DNA of 14,437 bases, from positions 1 to 14,437 of the forward strand of contig CALXGD010000065.1 in NCBI GenBank assembly GCA_944387745.1, in the 5' to 3' direction. This stretch comes from an uncultured Oscillospiraceae bacterium (GTDB taxonomy: Bacteria; Bacillota_A; Clostridia; Oscillospirales; Oscillospiraceae). The translations under genes and the position numbers were made by a program. This document shows positions 1-7,589 of the stretch, piece by piece (the stretch's first letter is position 1; each line of letters opens with the position of its first letter). Below the pieces are notes generated by a model. The model worked only from the letters and a program-made list of their open reading frames with translations, was not told where the DNA came from and searched no databases.

Positions 1-480
1 GCGGTTACGATAACGGTGACAGAAGCGGAAGAGTCAGATGCCACCCTCCAGGACGGGGCAGACAGCAGCTCCGGTGGTCTGTCTGCGCAGGAGATCCAGG
101 AGCTGACCCAGCGCATGGTGGAGCTGGTCAATGAAGAGCGGGCAAAGGCGGGACTTCCCGCCCTCAAGACCAACAACCAAATAGCGGAGGCGGCCCAGAT
201 CCGCGCTGAGGAGCTCGGGGAGTCCTATTCCCACACCCGGCCGGATGGACGTAGCTGCTTCACAGCACTGGAGGAGGCGGGGATTCGCTATGGGTATGCG
301 GGAGAAAACATTGCCTATGGCGGTTCCAGTCCGGAGTATATTTTGGCGGCTTGGATGGACTCTCCAGGACACCGCGCCAATATTTTAAATGAGAATTTTA
401 CCACGATAGGTGTGGGCTGCAATTTGCAGAGAAATGGTATGGTTTCCGGCTATGGTTGGGTACAGATGTTCACAGATTGA
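1..480 (+). CDS. CAP/SCP-domain (YkwD-like) secreted protein, 5' end missing
   Basis: The frame is open from base 1 (first codon GCG) to the TGA at 478-480, giving 159 visible residues. A GTG at position 16 lies in frame, but the reading frame continues to the window edge, so the gene probably starts upstream with a signal peptide I cannot see. Visible residues 1-30 are a Ser/Gly/Asp/Glu-rich linker and about 35-159 form a CAP (cysteine-rich secretory/antigen 5/PR-1) domain. Family landmarks are SHTRPDG (about 77-83), GENIA (about 101-105), SPGHRANIL (about 121-129) and the terminal WVQMF. The conserved His/Glu residues of the CAP cavity (His78, Glu102, His124) are present. Bacterial CAP proteins such as Bacillus YkwD are exported and often linked to cell wall or spore coat; the substrate here is unknown. 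A hairpin follows at 561-595. Family assignment is firm, function is not. Confidence 0.9.
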   Translation, partial: AVTITVTEAEESDATLQDGADSSSGGLSAQEIQELTQRMVELVNEERAKAGLPALKTNNQIAEAAQIRAEELGESYSHTRPDGRSCFTALEEAGIRYGYAGENIAYGGSSPEYILAAWMDSPGHRANILNENFTTIGVGCNLQRNGMVSGYGWVQMFTD

Positions 481-516
481 GAAAGCGCATTGGGTGGCCG
501 GAAAACTCCCGATCAT

Positions 517-545
517 TTGACAGGCGGTCTGATCCATAGTACAAT
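517..545 (+). promoter_or_regulatory. Strong sigma-A promoter for the lysine exporter gene
   Basis: Consensus -35 TTGACA at 517-522, a 17-base spacer, then -10 TACAAT (5 of 6) at 540-545, so transcription should start near 552. It lies between the CAP stop codon and the hairpin at 561-595. The transcript would therefore enter that hairpin about nine bases after initiation. Confidence 0.8.
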
Positions 546-560
546 TAGAGTAGAAAAACC

Positions 561-595
561 AAAGCCGGGCGGCAGGGGGTTGCCGCCCGGCTTTT
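561..595 (+). terminator. 14-bp perfect hairpin with short T-run
   Basis: Arms 561-574 and 581-594 are perfectly complementary (AAAGCCGGGCGGCA and its complement) around a six-base loop GGGGGT, ending in TTTT at 592-595. It fits a rho-independent terminator of the CAP gene. It also sits directly downstream of the promoter at 517-545 and so is the 5' leader of the lysO transcript. The T-run is short, which may permit read-through. Confidence 0.75.
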
Positions 596-626
596 CTGCG
601 GAGTGGAGAGATGGGAGGAATTGTTT

Positions 627-1607
627 TTGCAGCAGATGTCCGGAACTCTCGTGAATCTGGTGGTCTATCTGGCTTTGGTGGTATTAGGGGCTTTCCTCGG
701 CTCACGGCCGGCTGTCCGCTCCCGTCCGATGGAGTGGCTGGGGAGGTTCCAGACGGCTGCTCTGCTGCTTTTGATTGCCACCTTGGGTGCAGAACTGGGC
801 GCTAATGAGGAGATTGTGTCCTCTTTGGGGACAATTGGCCTCAATGCGCTGGCCATCACGCTCACCTCCATGGTGGGGAGTATGCTGGCAGTCCATTTCC
901 TTCGCAGACATATCTTGAAGCTGGACGCACAGGGGCGCGCAGCTTGGGAGCGGACAGAGCAAGCGACTGCCGGCCCGGAGGAGAGCAAGGTTTCGGTGGA
1001 CCACAGCTTAACAGCTATGATTGCCGCCACGGTGGTGCTTGGAATGGCAGCGGGTCGTTTCCTGTTCCCGGATTCTGTGACCGCCCACTGCGGGGCGGTC
1101 ATTAACGGGGGACTGTATGTGCTCCTGCTGCTGGTCGGCCTGGATATGGGGAGGCAGGGCGGTATGCTCCATGAGGTGCGCTCCGCGGGACTCCGTGTAC
1201 TTCTGGTGCCGCTGGCGGTGATGGTGGGCACCGTTGCAATGACTGCAGCGGTGGGCGTATTTCTACCATTGGGCGCTAAGGACTGTGTGGCCGCTGCCGC
1301 GGGCTTTGGCTGGTACTCCCTGGCTCCTACTCTCTTGGCGCCCTACTCCCTTACGGTGTCGGCGACTGCTTTTCTCTCCAATATCCTCCATGAGCTTCTC
1401 TCCATTGTGGCGGTCCCGGTGGTGGCAAAAAAGCTGGGGTATATTGAAGCCGTAGCCCTCCCAGGCGCCACCGCAATGGACACTGTTCTGCCGGTGGTAG
1501 TCAGCGCCACCTGTGACCGCATGGCCATATATTCCTTTGCCTCTGGGGTGATATTGTCCCTGTCTGTGCCAGTGCTGATCCCAGCGATTATTGCCCTGCC
1601 TGTCTAG
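627..1607 (+). CDS. lysO: LysO family (DUF340) lysine exporter
   Basis: Predicted 326-residue polytopic inner-membrane protein of the LysO/YbjE family, which exports L-lysine in Escherichia coli. Family signs are the opening hydrophobic segment with GAFLG, the LGAxLGANEE...SLGTIGL stretch after the second helix, LLLVGLDMGRQ in the middle, GFGWYSL (about residues 226-232), the LSNILHELLSIVAVP segment and a final GATAMDTVLPVV motif. Seven or eight hydrophobic stretches are visible. I chose the TTG at 627 because GGGAGG (613-618) lies eight bases upstream. The frame also opens with GTG at 603, but no ribosome site precedes that codon; ATG 636 is a third option. It is transcribed from the promoter at 517-545 and is convergent with the MATE gene, sharing the terminator at 1655-1701. 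Lysine as substrate is inferred from the family. Confidence 0.87.
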   Translation: MQQMSGTLVNLVVYLALVVLGAFLGSRPAVRSRPMEWLGRFQTAALLLLIATLGAELGANEEIVSSLGTIGLNALAITLTSMVGSMLAVHFLRRHILKLDAQGRAAWERTEQATAGPEESKVSVDHSLTAMIAATVVLGMAAGRFLFPDSVTAHCGAVINGGLYVLLLLVGLDMGRQGGMLHEVRSAGLRVLLVPLAVMVGTVAMTAAVGVFLPLGAKDCVAAAAGFGWYSLAPTLLAPYSLTVSATAFLSNILHELLSIVAVPVVAKKLGYIEAVALPGATAMDTVLPVVVSATCDRMAIYSFASGVILSLSVPVLIPAIIALPV

Positions 1608-1654
1608 CGGTCCAACAATAATGCCGGGAAATCAAAAGCCCTCGGCTGCATAAG

Positions 1655-1701
1655 AAAAACGGACATCTCGGGACGAATACAGCCTCGGGATGTCCGTTTT
1701 T
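1655..1701. terminator. Bidirectional terminator between convergent genes
   Basis: Arms 1655-1672 and 1684-1701 pair over 18 bp (two G-U type pairs) around an 11-base loop. An A-run begins the left arm and a T-run ends the right arm, so both strands carry a U-tract. It serves lysO (+) and the MATE gene (-), which converge here. Confidence 0.88.
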
Positions 1702-1805
1702 TGGCGTTTTGCATCTGACCCTGCTGGCAGAACATGTTAAAATCACAGAGGAGCGCAAAAATAGGGAGAAAATGAAAATAGATTGCGGAGCTGATCAGAG
1801 ACGGC

Positions 1806-3173
1806 TTAAATGGTGTCCGGCGCCGGGCGGTCCGGCCGGTTCCGGTAGTGGCGGTAGACTGTGAAAAACATTGTGGTGCCGCAGGCCACCCCGCCAATCA
1901 GCTGAGACACCGCCTCTGCCGCAAAGACGCCTGTGGTGCCCATCCAGATGGGCAGCAGGACAGTGAGGGGCGCATTGATGACTGCCTTACGCAGCAGGGA
2001 GAAAAAGATGGCCTGTTTTGAGCGGCCCAGACTGACAAAGACGCCCTGTCCGGCCATCTGCAGGGACATGGGAATAAAGAGACAGAAGTAGATGCGCAGT
2101 GCTGGGATGCCAGCTGCAACCACATCCGGCTCCCGGTTGAAGATCTGGATGAGCGGTGCGGGGAACAGCATGGTGATAGCCCAGAAAAAGGCGGCACAGG
2201 CAACTGTGCCGGCTACGCTGAAGCGGATGGAGGCGCACACGCGGCTGTACTTTCCGGCCCCGTAGTTGAAGCTGGTCACGGGCTGAGCGCCGTTGGAGAG
2301 CCCCTGTATGGGCATATTAAAGGCCTCGCGGAGGGAGTTGATGATGGTCATCACCCCTACATAGAGGTCCCCACCGTAGCTTTGGAGTGTGGCGTTGCAG
2401 ACGATTTGGACCAGGCTGTTGGTGAGATTCATAAAGAAGTCGGACAGCCCCAGGGCGATGATCTGCCGCACCCTGGCAGCTTTGAGGGCCAGGCAGTAGC
2501 GGCGCAGGCGGAGAATTGCGGTCCTGCTGGTGAGAAACCGCAGCACCCACACAGCGGAGCACCCCTGCGCAATGACGGTGGCCAGGGCGGCCCCCTGCAC
2601 CCCCATGTCCAGAAGAAAGATGAAAATAGGGTCCAGGACGATATTGACTACGGCCCCCAGCCCCACTGTGAGCATCCCAATTTTTCCAAAACCCTGGGCG
2701 TTGATAAATGGATTCATCCCCAGCCCGATCATCACAAACAGCGTGCCAAGCAGATAAATGGTCATATAGGCGTCGGCGTAGGGATATGTGGCGTCACTGG
2801 CACCGAAGAGGTAGAGCATGGGGCGCTTGATGATAAAGAACAGGGCGGTGACAGACAGACCGAAGATGATGAGGAGCGCAAAGGCGTTGCCCATGACACG
2901 CTCGGCCTCCTCTATATCTCCGCGGCCGCGGTGAATGGAGCACAGGGGAGCGCCCCCTGTCCCGCACAGATTGGCAAAGCCCATAATGATAGAGATGACG
3001 GGCAGGGTGAGGCCCAGGCCGGTAAGAGCCAGGTGTCCAGGCAGCATACCCAGATAGATGCGGTCCACTACGCTGTAGAGGACGTTGATCAGCTGAGCGG
3101 CTGTCATGGGGACCGCCAGCGACAAAATATTTTTGGAGATGCTGCCCTTCGAGAAATCGTAGGTCTGCGGCAT
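1806..3173 (-). CDS. MATE family multidrug efflux transporter
   Basis: Predicted 455-residue membrane protein, the usual size for the multidrug and toxic compound extrusion family, which couples export of cationic compounds to Na+ or H+ entry. The N-terminal region (ISKNILSLAVPMTAAQLINVLYSVVDRIYLG) is typical of MATE helix 1. MNPFINAQGFGKIGML, VVNIVLDPIFIF and, in the second half, GAQPVTSFNYGAGKY (the inverted-repeat counterpart) are recognisable. About twelve hydrophobic segments are visible. The ATG at 3173 is preceded by GGGAGGAG seven bases upstream. An in-frame GTG/TTG extension upstream to 3233 gives a charged, unrelated leader and has no ribosome site. The gene probably has its own promoter at 3212-3240. 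Substrate unknown. Confidence 0.93.
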   Translation of the reverse strand: MPQTYDFSKGSISKNILSLAVPMTAAQLINVLYSVVDRIYLGMLPGHLALTGLGLTLPVISIIMGFANLCGTGGAPLCSIHRGRGDIEEAERVMGNAFALLIIFGLSVTALFFIIKRPMLYLFGASDATYPYADAYMTIYLLGTLFVMIGLGMNPFINAQGFGKIGMLTVGLGAVVNIVLDPIFIFLLDMGVQGAALATVIAQGCSAVWVLRFLTSRTAILRLRRYCLALKAARVRQIIALGLSDFFMNLTNSLVQIVCNATLQSYGGDLYVGVMTIINSLREAFNMPIQGLSNGAQPVTSFNYGAGKYSRVCASIRFSVAGTVACAAFFWAITMLFPAPLIQIFNREPDVVAAGIPALRIYFCLFIPMSLQMAGQGVFVSLGRSKQAIFFSLLRKAVINAPLTVLLPIWMGTTGVFAAEAVSQLIGGVACGTTMFFTVYRHYRNRPDRPAPDTI

Positions 3174-3211
3174 ACCGGCCCTCCTCCCGTGTGGCTTTAC
3201 ATGTTTTTTAC

Positions 3212-3240
3212 ATTGTACACCTCTCTTCCGCAAGGGGCAA
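3212..3240 (-). promoter_or_regulatory. Probable sigma-A promoter for the MATE gene
   Basis: On the minus strand TTGCCC (3240-3235), 17-base spacer, TACAAT (3217-3212), about 39 bases before the chosen start codon. The -35 box is only 4 of 6. Position downstream of the peptidase terminator supports it. Confidence 0.55.
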
Positions 3241-3357
3241 GGAGCATTTTGATTTCTTTCTGGGATATGCCTCCCTTTGTGGGGGATACAATGGAAAATA
3301 TTTTATATCGGTGACCGGGGCAAAATAGAAGGCTGAAAAAAAGGACAGGAGGGCAAG

Positions 3358-3387
3358 AAAAACGACCGCCAACGGCGGTCGTTTTTT
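3358..3387 (-). terminator. Terminator of the LysM-G5-M23 peptidase gene
   Basis: Perfect 13-bp stem (3358-3370 with 3374-3386) around a three-base loop AAC. The A-run on the left gives a U-tract on the minus strand, just past the peptidase stop codon at 3452. The T-run on the right would also stop plus-strand transcription. Confidence 0.85.
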
Positions 3388-3451
3388 GATTAAATGGTCA
3401 GAATATTCCCAGCAGCCTATGAAAATGTGCGACAGGGCTGGCAGGAGAGAG

Positions 3452-4972
3452 CTACGGCAGATAGGACAGAGGATTGACCGAGGTGCCGTGGACCCGTACC
3501 TCAAAGTGACAGTGGGGACCGGTGGAGCGCCCGGTGCTGCCCGCCCGTGCAATCTGCTGACCCTTGTACACCTTCTGCCCTGCAGAGACAAGGAGAGAGG
3601 AGTTATGGCCGTAGTAGGTCTGGGTGCCATTGTCATGGGTGATGATCACTAGGTTTCCGTAGCTGCCCTTGTAGCCGGCATAGGTTACAGTTCCGCCGTC
3701 GGCGGCGCAGATGGCGGCTCCGTAAGAGGCGGAGATATCGATGCCGGAGTGGTAGCTGTAGCTTCCAAAGATATACCGGCCGCCAAAATAGGAGGTGATT
3801 CGCCCGTAGATGGGCCACTGGTAGCGGCCAGTGGAGGCGGTGCGCGGTTTTTCCTTGGTGCCTACCGCCTTTACTGTGGTGGTGGGTTCTCTCAGGGTGG
3901 TGCTGGAATTGATGGTCCGGGCGGTCTCCTGGCCGTTGACATAGGTAACGGTGGCGTTGACCTGGGCCTCACCCTCCGTCCCCTGCGTCAAGACCTTGCT
4001 GTCGCCGATGTACATAGAGCTGTCCTCCACTTCCTCCACGGGACAGGCGATCGGCTGGAGATAGGTCTGATCCTCTATAGTTTGGACGGACAGCACTGGA
4101 GTGAGTTCCTTCACATTGAGCACATCGCCCACCATTAAGCGGTTGATATCCATGCCTGGATTCAAGGCCTCCAGGTCACTCATGGACATATCGTTGGCGT
4201 AGGCGATGCCGCTGAAGGTGTCGCCGGCCTCCACTGTGTAGGTGGTAGAGCCGCCCTTGTTGGCCAGCAGTGCGTTTTCCATCTCCTGAATGGTCATCAG
4301 ATTGTCCGCCTCATACACGGGCTGGATGTGAACCGTGTCCAAAAATTCCGCAGAGACGGTATTCTCTGTGGTGTATTTTGTTTTGAGAGACTCCAGCAGT
4401 TGGTCCAGAGTTGCCTCGTCCTTCACGGTTCCCACAGTCTGCCCGTCTACCGCCACTTGGTACTTGCGCAGCTCTCCGCTGACGCTGTCCAGCCGCTGGT
4501 AAAAATAGTCCTGAATCTCAGAACTTGGGGTGAGATCGGAGCGGAGTGTCAAAGCAAACTCATATTCCAAATCTCCCTCAATTTGATAGTCGCGGCCCAA
4601 GAGGGCAGTGCCTGTGTTTTCTACGGTTTGAATTGCCTCCAGCACTGCGTCCTCATCGGCGGCAGCCACCACGCCCACCGGTTCTCCGTCAAAGGTGACC
4701 GCGAAGCTGGGGGAGTAGAGCGTACTGATGGTGAGAGCCACAGCAAGAGCGGCAGAGCCCACCAGAAATGTTACAGGGCCGGCGGCGCGATTGCCCGCCA
4801 CCGTGTTATGAAGTTGGTGAAAGAGTCTGCGGAAATGGATTCGCCTCCACTCCCGCAGGGCCTTGCGGTAGATGGGAGCCCGCCGTTTTAATTGCACCCA
4901 CCGCTCCTTCAGCGAGGACTGCTCAGAGGCGGGCTGTCGAGCTGATCTGCGTGTTTTTGAGATATTTTCCAT
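3452..4972 (-). CDS. Membrane-anchored M23 cell-wall metallopeptidase with LysM and G5 domains
   Basis: Predicted 506-residue zinc endopeptidase acting on peptidoglycan outside the membrane. From the ATG at 4972: a basic cytoplasmic segment (1-64), one membrane helix (about 65-87), a region without recognised domain (90-240), a LysM peptidoglycan-binding domain (about 244-288, TYTVEAGDTFSGIA), a G5 domain (about 292-371), and a C-terminal M23/LytM domain (about 385-506). Zinc ligands are seen in HSGID (His408, Asp412) and HCH (His487, His489). All are present, so it should be active. Start choice: ATG 4972 has GAGG six bases upstream. A GTG at 4996 adds eight residues but lacks a good ribosome site. 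It is a single gene with its own promoter (5058-5086) and a WalR-type box (5035-5051). The exact bond cleaved is unknown. Confidence 0.92.
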   Translation of the reverse strand: MENISKTRRSARQPASEQSSLKERWVQLKRRAPIYRKALREWRRIHFRRLFHQLHNTVAGNRAAGPVTFLVGSAALAVALTISTLYSPSFAVTFDGEPVGVVAAADEDAVLEAIQTVENTGTALLGRDYQIEGDLEYEFALTLRSDLTPSSEIQDYFYQRLDSVSGELRKYQVAVDGQTVGTVKDEATLDQLLESLKTKYTTENTVSAEFLDTVHIQPVYEADNLMTIQEMENALLANKGGSTTYTVEAGDTFSGIAYANDMSMSDLEALNPGMDINRLMVGDVLNVKELTPVLSVQTIEDQTYLQPIACPVEEVEDSSMYIGDSKVLTQGTEGEAQVNATVTYVNGQETARTINSSTTLREPTTTVKAVGTKEKPRTASTGRYQWPIYGRITSYFGGRYIFGSYSYHSGIDISASYGAAICAADGGTVTYAGYKGSYGNLVIITHDNGTQTYYGHNSSLLVSAGQKVYKGQQIARAGSTGRSTGPHCHFEVRVHGTSVNPLSYLP

Positions 4973-5034
4973 GCCATGCCTCAGATAGTTTTCCACGTTC
5001 TCAGCCTGAAAAAGTAACAGACTGGAAAAGAAAG

Positions 5035-5051
5035 ATTACAAAATGGTTACA
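5035..5051 (-). promoter_or_regulatory. Putative WalR (YycF) box
   Basis: The minus strand reads TGTAAC, five bases, TGTAAT, an exact fit to the WalR direct-repeat consensus TGTWAH-N5-TGTWAH known from Bacillus and Staphylococcus. It begins about at the predicted transcription start (5051) and runs into the leader. That location is typical of repression rather than activation. Confidence 0.55.
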
Positions 5052-5057
5052 AATGCA

Positions 5058-5086
5058 ACTATACACGGAAATGCGGCTCCCGTCAA
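5058..5086 (-). promoter_or_regulatory. Sigma-A promoter for the LysM-G5-M23 peptidase
   Basis: Minus strand TTGACG (5086-5081), 17-base spacer, TATAGT (5063-5058). Both boxes match consensus in five of six positions. The expected start near 5051 gives a leader of about 79 bases. Confidence 0.75.
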
Positions 5087-5131
5087 GATTTTCTTCCAGA
5101 TAAAGTATGAATTTTCTGCAAATTTTATAGC

Positions 5132-6307
5132 TCACTGGTTCTGTCTGTCCACAGGGTGAGCGGAGCGGGAAGAGCGGGATGACATCTGGAGCCGCAGGAA
5201 GGTCTGCTCCGCCCGTTGCATCAGCCGCCGCTCCCCTGTCAGCTCCCCGGTGTAGGGGGAGCGTGTGGCCACCTTTTCAAAGAGTCGCCGCAGCTTCTCC
5301 CCCTCCTCCCGGTCCCCCTCCGCCAGCAGGGCCCAGGCGTAGGCCTGCCGCACCCGGGAGGGGTAGTATTTCAGGGTCTGCCTCCAGTAGCGGCGCACCT
5401 CCGGGGTATGGAGGCGCTCTGCCTCCCGCCTCCGCCCCAGCACCAGGGCGCAGTAAATGGCCTCCCCGGCCAGCTCCAGGCGATAGAGGCCCAGCAGGTC
5501 GTCACGGGCCAGCAGGGCGCGCACCGCCCTGTCCGCCTCCTCCAGCTCCCCCAGGGCGATGAGTCGGGAGGCGGCCTGCATGGCCGTCCCGGCGATCATG
5601 GGGTTGCTCAGGTCGGCCCCCTGGGGCAGGGTGAACCACTCCTCCGGCATGTCCGCCAGAGAGTAGCCCTCCAGCAGGGACGCGTTCATCCACAGCTGGG
5701 TGGACAGGCACCGCTGGGCCAGGGGGTCTTTGCCTAGGTTTTGGGCGTTGTAGCCGTCGTTTCCAATCCCGCCCGACCTCATGGGAATCAGATTGACGGC
5801 GGCCATCCCCATCCCGATCCCCGCCAGGGCCCCGGCAAATACCCGGATTGGCAGGGAGAATGTCAGAATACAGACCGGCAGGGCCAGGGTGGCCAGCAGC
5901 AGGTTTGCCAGCCCGCCTCCCAGGTGGTACAGGCGGTAGGGGGGACGCTCCTGGGGCGGCGGGGACATGAGGCACTGTCCCCCGGTGCCCGGGATATGGA
6001 AGGGACGTACCCTCCAATGGCCGTCCAGCTTCACCAGCAGCACCCGGCCGACGCGGAAGGATAGGGGCCGGTAGCCGGTGAGCAGGCCGCACACCATATG
6101 CCCCCCCTCATGGACCGCCACCTGGAGAAAATAGGCCAGCGCCACCAGGGCCAGGCCCGCCAGGAGGAACCCGGCGGTTTTCAGGCCGTCCCCGTCCCCC
6201 AGCTTGTCCGCCCAGCTCATCCCCCAGTATCCCAGGGCCGCCCCCACGGCGGCGGCGGGCAGGGCAAGGAGAACGCTTTTCCAGGGGATCTGTCTTTTCT
6301 GTCTCAT
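5132..6307 (-). CDS. Site-2-protease-like M50 membrane metallopeptidase with C-terminal helical repeat region
   Basis: Predicted 391-residue protein. Hydrophobic segments lie at about 10-28 and 45-64 and again at 130-175. Right after the second is HEGGH (about 66-70), the HExxH zinc site of family M50, within a membrane-proximal helix (FLQVAVHEGGHMVCGLLTGY). The later NLIPM...IGNDG segment (about 172-185) resembles the second M50 motif, which supplies an Asp zinc ligand. Residues about 235-350 are soluble, Ala/Leu/Glu/Arg-rich and look like TPR-type helical repeats. The tail is Ser/Arg-rich. ATG 6307 has GGAGAA upstream; a GTG/ATG pair at 6325-6320 is weaker. It follows prfB on the same strand but past a terminator. 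The gene is visibly richer in G+C than its neighbours. Substrate unknown; it may act in regulated intramembrane proteolysis. Confidence 0.8.
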   Translation of the reverse strand: MRQKRQIPWKSVLLALPAAAVGAALGYWGMSWADKLGDGDGLKTAGFLLAGLALVALAYFLQVAVHEGGHMVCGLLTGYRPLSFRVGRVLLVKLDGHWRVRPFHIPGTGGQCLMSPPPQERPPYRLYHLGGGLANLLLATLALPVCILTFSLPIRVFAGALAGIGMGMAAVNLIPMRSGGIGNDGYNAQNLGKDPLAQRCLSTQLWMNASLLEGYSLADMPEEWFTLPQGADLSNPMIAGTAMQAASRLIALGELEEADRAVRALLARDDLLGLYRLELAGEAIYCALVLGRRREAERLHTPEVRRYWRQTLKYYPSRVRQAYAWALLAEGDREEGEKLRRLFEKVATRSPYTGELTGERRLMQRAEQTFLRLQMSSRSSRSAHPVDRQNQ

Positions 6308-6330
6308 ATCTAATTTCTCCATCACAGAGG

Positions 6331-6353
6331 AAAAGGGCGGCCGGAGGCCGCCC
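6331..6353 (-). terminator. Terminator of prfB
   Basis: GGGCGGCC (6335-6342) and its complement (6346-6353) form a perfect 8-bp stem with a three-base loop. On the minus strand it is followed by TTTT (6334-6331), just 14 bases past the prfB stop codon. It lies immediately upstream of the M50 gene, which must rely on read-through or an unseen promoter. Confidence 0.75.
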
Positions 6354-6366
6354 CATAATTCCTAAT

Positions 6367-7488
6367 TTACTTCGTGGCCCAGTTCCCCGTGGCCTCGGCG
6401 GTGAGGTAGGCGTTGATGAACCCGTCCAGGTCCCCGTCCATGACGGAGTTGATGGCACTGGTCTCATAGCCGGTGCGGTTGTCCTTTACCAGCTGATAGG
6501 GCATGAACACGTAAGAGCGGATCTGGCTGCCCCACTCAATTTTCAGCTGTACCCCCTTCAGGTCGGAGATCTTCTCCGCCTTCTCCTGCATCTGTAGCTC
6601 CACCAGCTTGGCTCGAAGCATCTTCATACAGTTGTCCTTGTTCTGGAACTGGGAGCGCTCCTGCTGGCTGGCCACCACGATGCCGGTGGGCTTGTGGATG
6701 AGCCGCACAGCGGAGGAGGTTTTATTCACGTGCTGGCCGCCGGCACCGCTGGCCCGGTAGACCTGCATCTCAATGTCCTCGGGGCGGATCTCCACCTCCA
6801 CATCCTCGGGCAGGTCAGGCATGACCTCCACGGAGGCAAAGGAGGTCTGCCGTCGGGCGTTGGCGTCAAAGGGGGACACCCGCACCAGGCGGTGTACCCC
6901 GTGCTCCCCCCGGAGATAGCCGTAGGCGTTCTCCCCCTGAACCATAATGGTGGCCGACTTGATGCCCGCCTCGTCCCCATCCTGGTAATCCATGATCTGA
7001 TAGGTAAAGCCATGGCGCTCGGGGCAACGGGTGTACATGCGGTAGAGCATCTGGGCCCAGTCCTGGGCCTCGGTGCCGCCGGCGCCGGGGTGGATGGTCA
7101 AAATTACGTTGGAGGAGTCGTACTCCCCTGTGAGCAGGGTCTGGAGCCGGGCATCCTCCATCTCGCTCTCCAGGTGGGCGTAGCCCTCCTCCAGCTCGGG
7201 GAGCAGGGACTCGTCCTCAAACTCGTTGCCCATCTCGCACAGGGCCATCAGGTCGTCCCAGTGCTGTTTCCGGCGGCGCTGTCCGTCCACCTTATGCTGG
7301 AGGGTTTTAATTCTCTGCTGTACCTTCTGGGCCTTCTCTAAATTGTTCCAGAAGCCATCGGAGGCGGACTCCGCCTGGAGCATGTCCAGCTCCCGCTCAG
7401 CGCTCTCCAGATCCAAGGCCTGGCCCAGCTCATCCAGGATGGGGGCCAGGGTATTCAGCTTGACCTTGTATTCATCGAACTGAAGCAT
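6367..7488 (-). CDS. prfB: Peptide chain release factor 2
   Basis: 373-residue class I release factor that reads UGA and UAA stop codons and triggers peptide release on the ribosome. The N-terminal helical domain (1-110) is followed by GEYD, PGAGGTEAQDW (about 134-144), the RF2-specific stop-codon tripeptide SPF (205-207) and the catalytic GGQ (250-252) in GAGGQHVNKT. Start ATG 7488 has GAGG five bases upstream. In many bacteria prfB carries an in-frame UGA near codon 25 and needs a +1 frameshift. Here the reading frame runs unbroken through that place (ALDLE, residues 24-28), so this gene has no frameshift autoregulation. It has its own promoter (7619-7647), a leader of about 124 bases and a terminator at 6331-6353. 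The identification is secure. Confidence 0.97.
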   Translation of the reverse strand: MLQFDEYKVKLNTLAPILDELGQALDLESAERELDMLQAESASDGFWNNLEKAQKVQQRIKTLQHKVDGQRRRKQHWDDLMALCEMGNEFEDESLLPELEEGYAHLESEMEDARLQTLLTGEYDSSNVILTIHPGAGGTEAQDWAQMLYRMYTRCPERHGFTYQIMDYQDGDEAGIKSATIMVQGENAYGYLRGEHGVHRLVRVSPFDANARRQTSFASVEVMPDLPEDVEVEIRPEDIEMQVYRASGAGGQHVNKTSSAVRLIHKPTGIVVASQQERSQFQNKDNCMKMLRAKLVELQMQEKAEKISDLKGVQLKIEWGSQIRSYVFMPYQLVKDNRTGYETSAINSVMDGDLDGFINAYLTAEATGNWATK

Positions 7489-7514
7489 AAAATCCTCGCT
7501 CTCATTGAAGATTG

Positions 7515-7589
7515 TTCCAATTTATTTGCCTGTGTCTGCTCCTCCTGGGGTGGGAGAACCCTGCAGGAAAATGTGGAACTAAATTGGAA
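7515..7589 (-). repeat. Perfect 10-bp inverted repeat in the prfB leader
   Basis: TTCCAATTTA at 7515-7524 and TAAATTGGAA at 7580-7589 are exact complements separated by 55 bases. Both lie in the untranslated leader of prfB, so the RNA could close a long-range stem. The enclosed part is C- and G-rich. No known riboswitch class is recognised. Confidence 0.5.

Noticed and set aside
546..626. Lysine riboswitch (L-box) before lysO
   Set aside because: The leader is only about 75 bases with a single simple hairpin; the L-box needs a far larger multi-stem fold.
2382..3314. 310-codon plus-strand open frame opposite the MATE gene
   Set aside because: It is antisense to a clear transporter gene, is rich in Gly/Asp/His/Gln with no family features, and arises from the codon bias of the minus-strand gene.
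5179..5737. Overlapping plus-strand frames opposite the M50 gene
   Set aside because: Pro/Ala/Gly-rich translations expected from very GC-rich antisense DNA.
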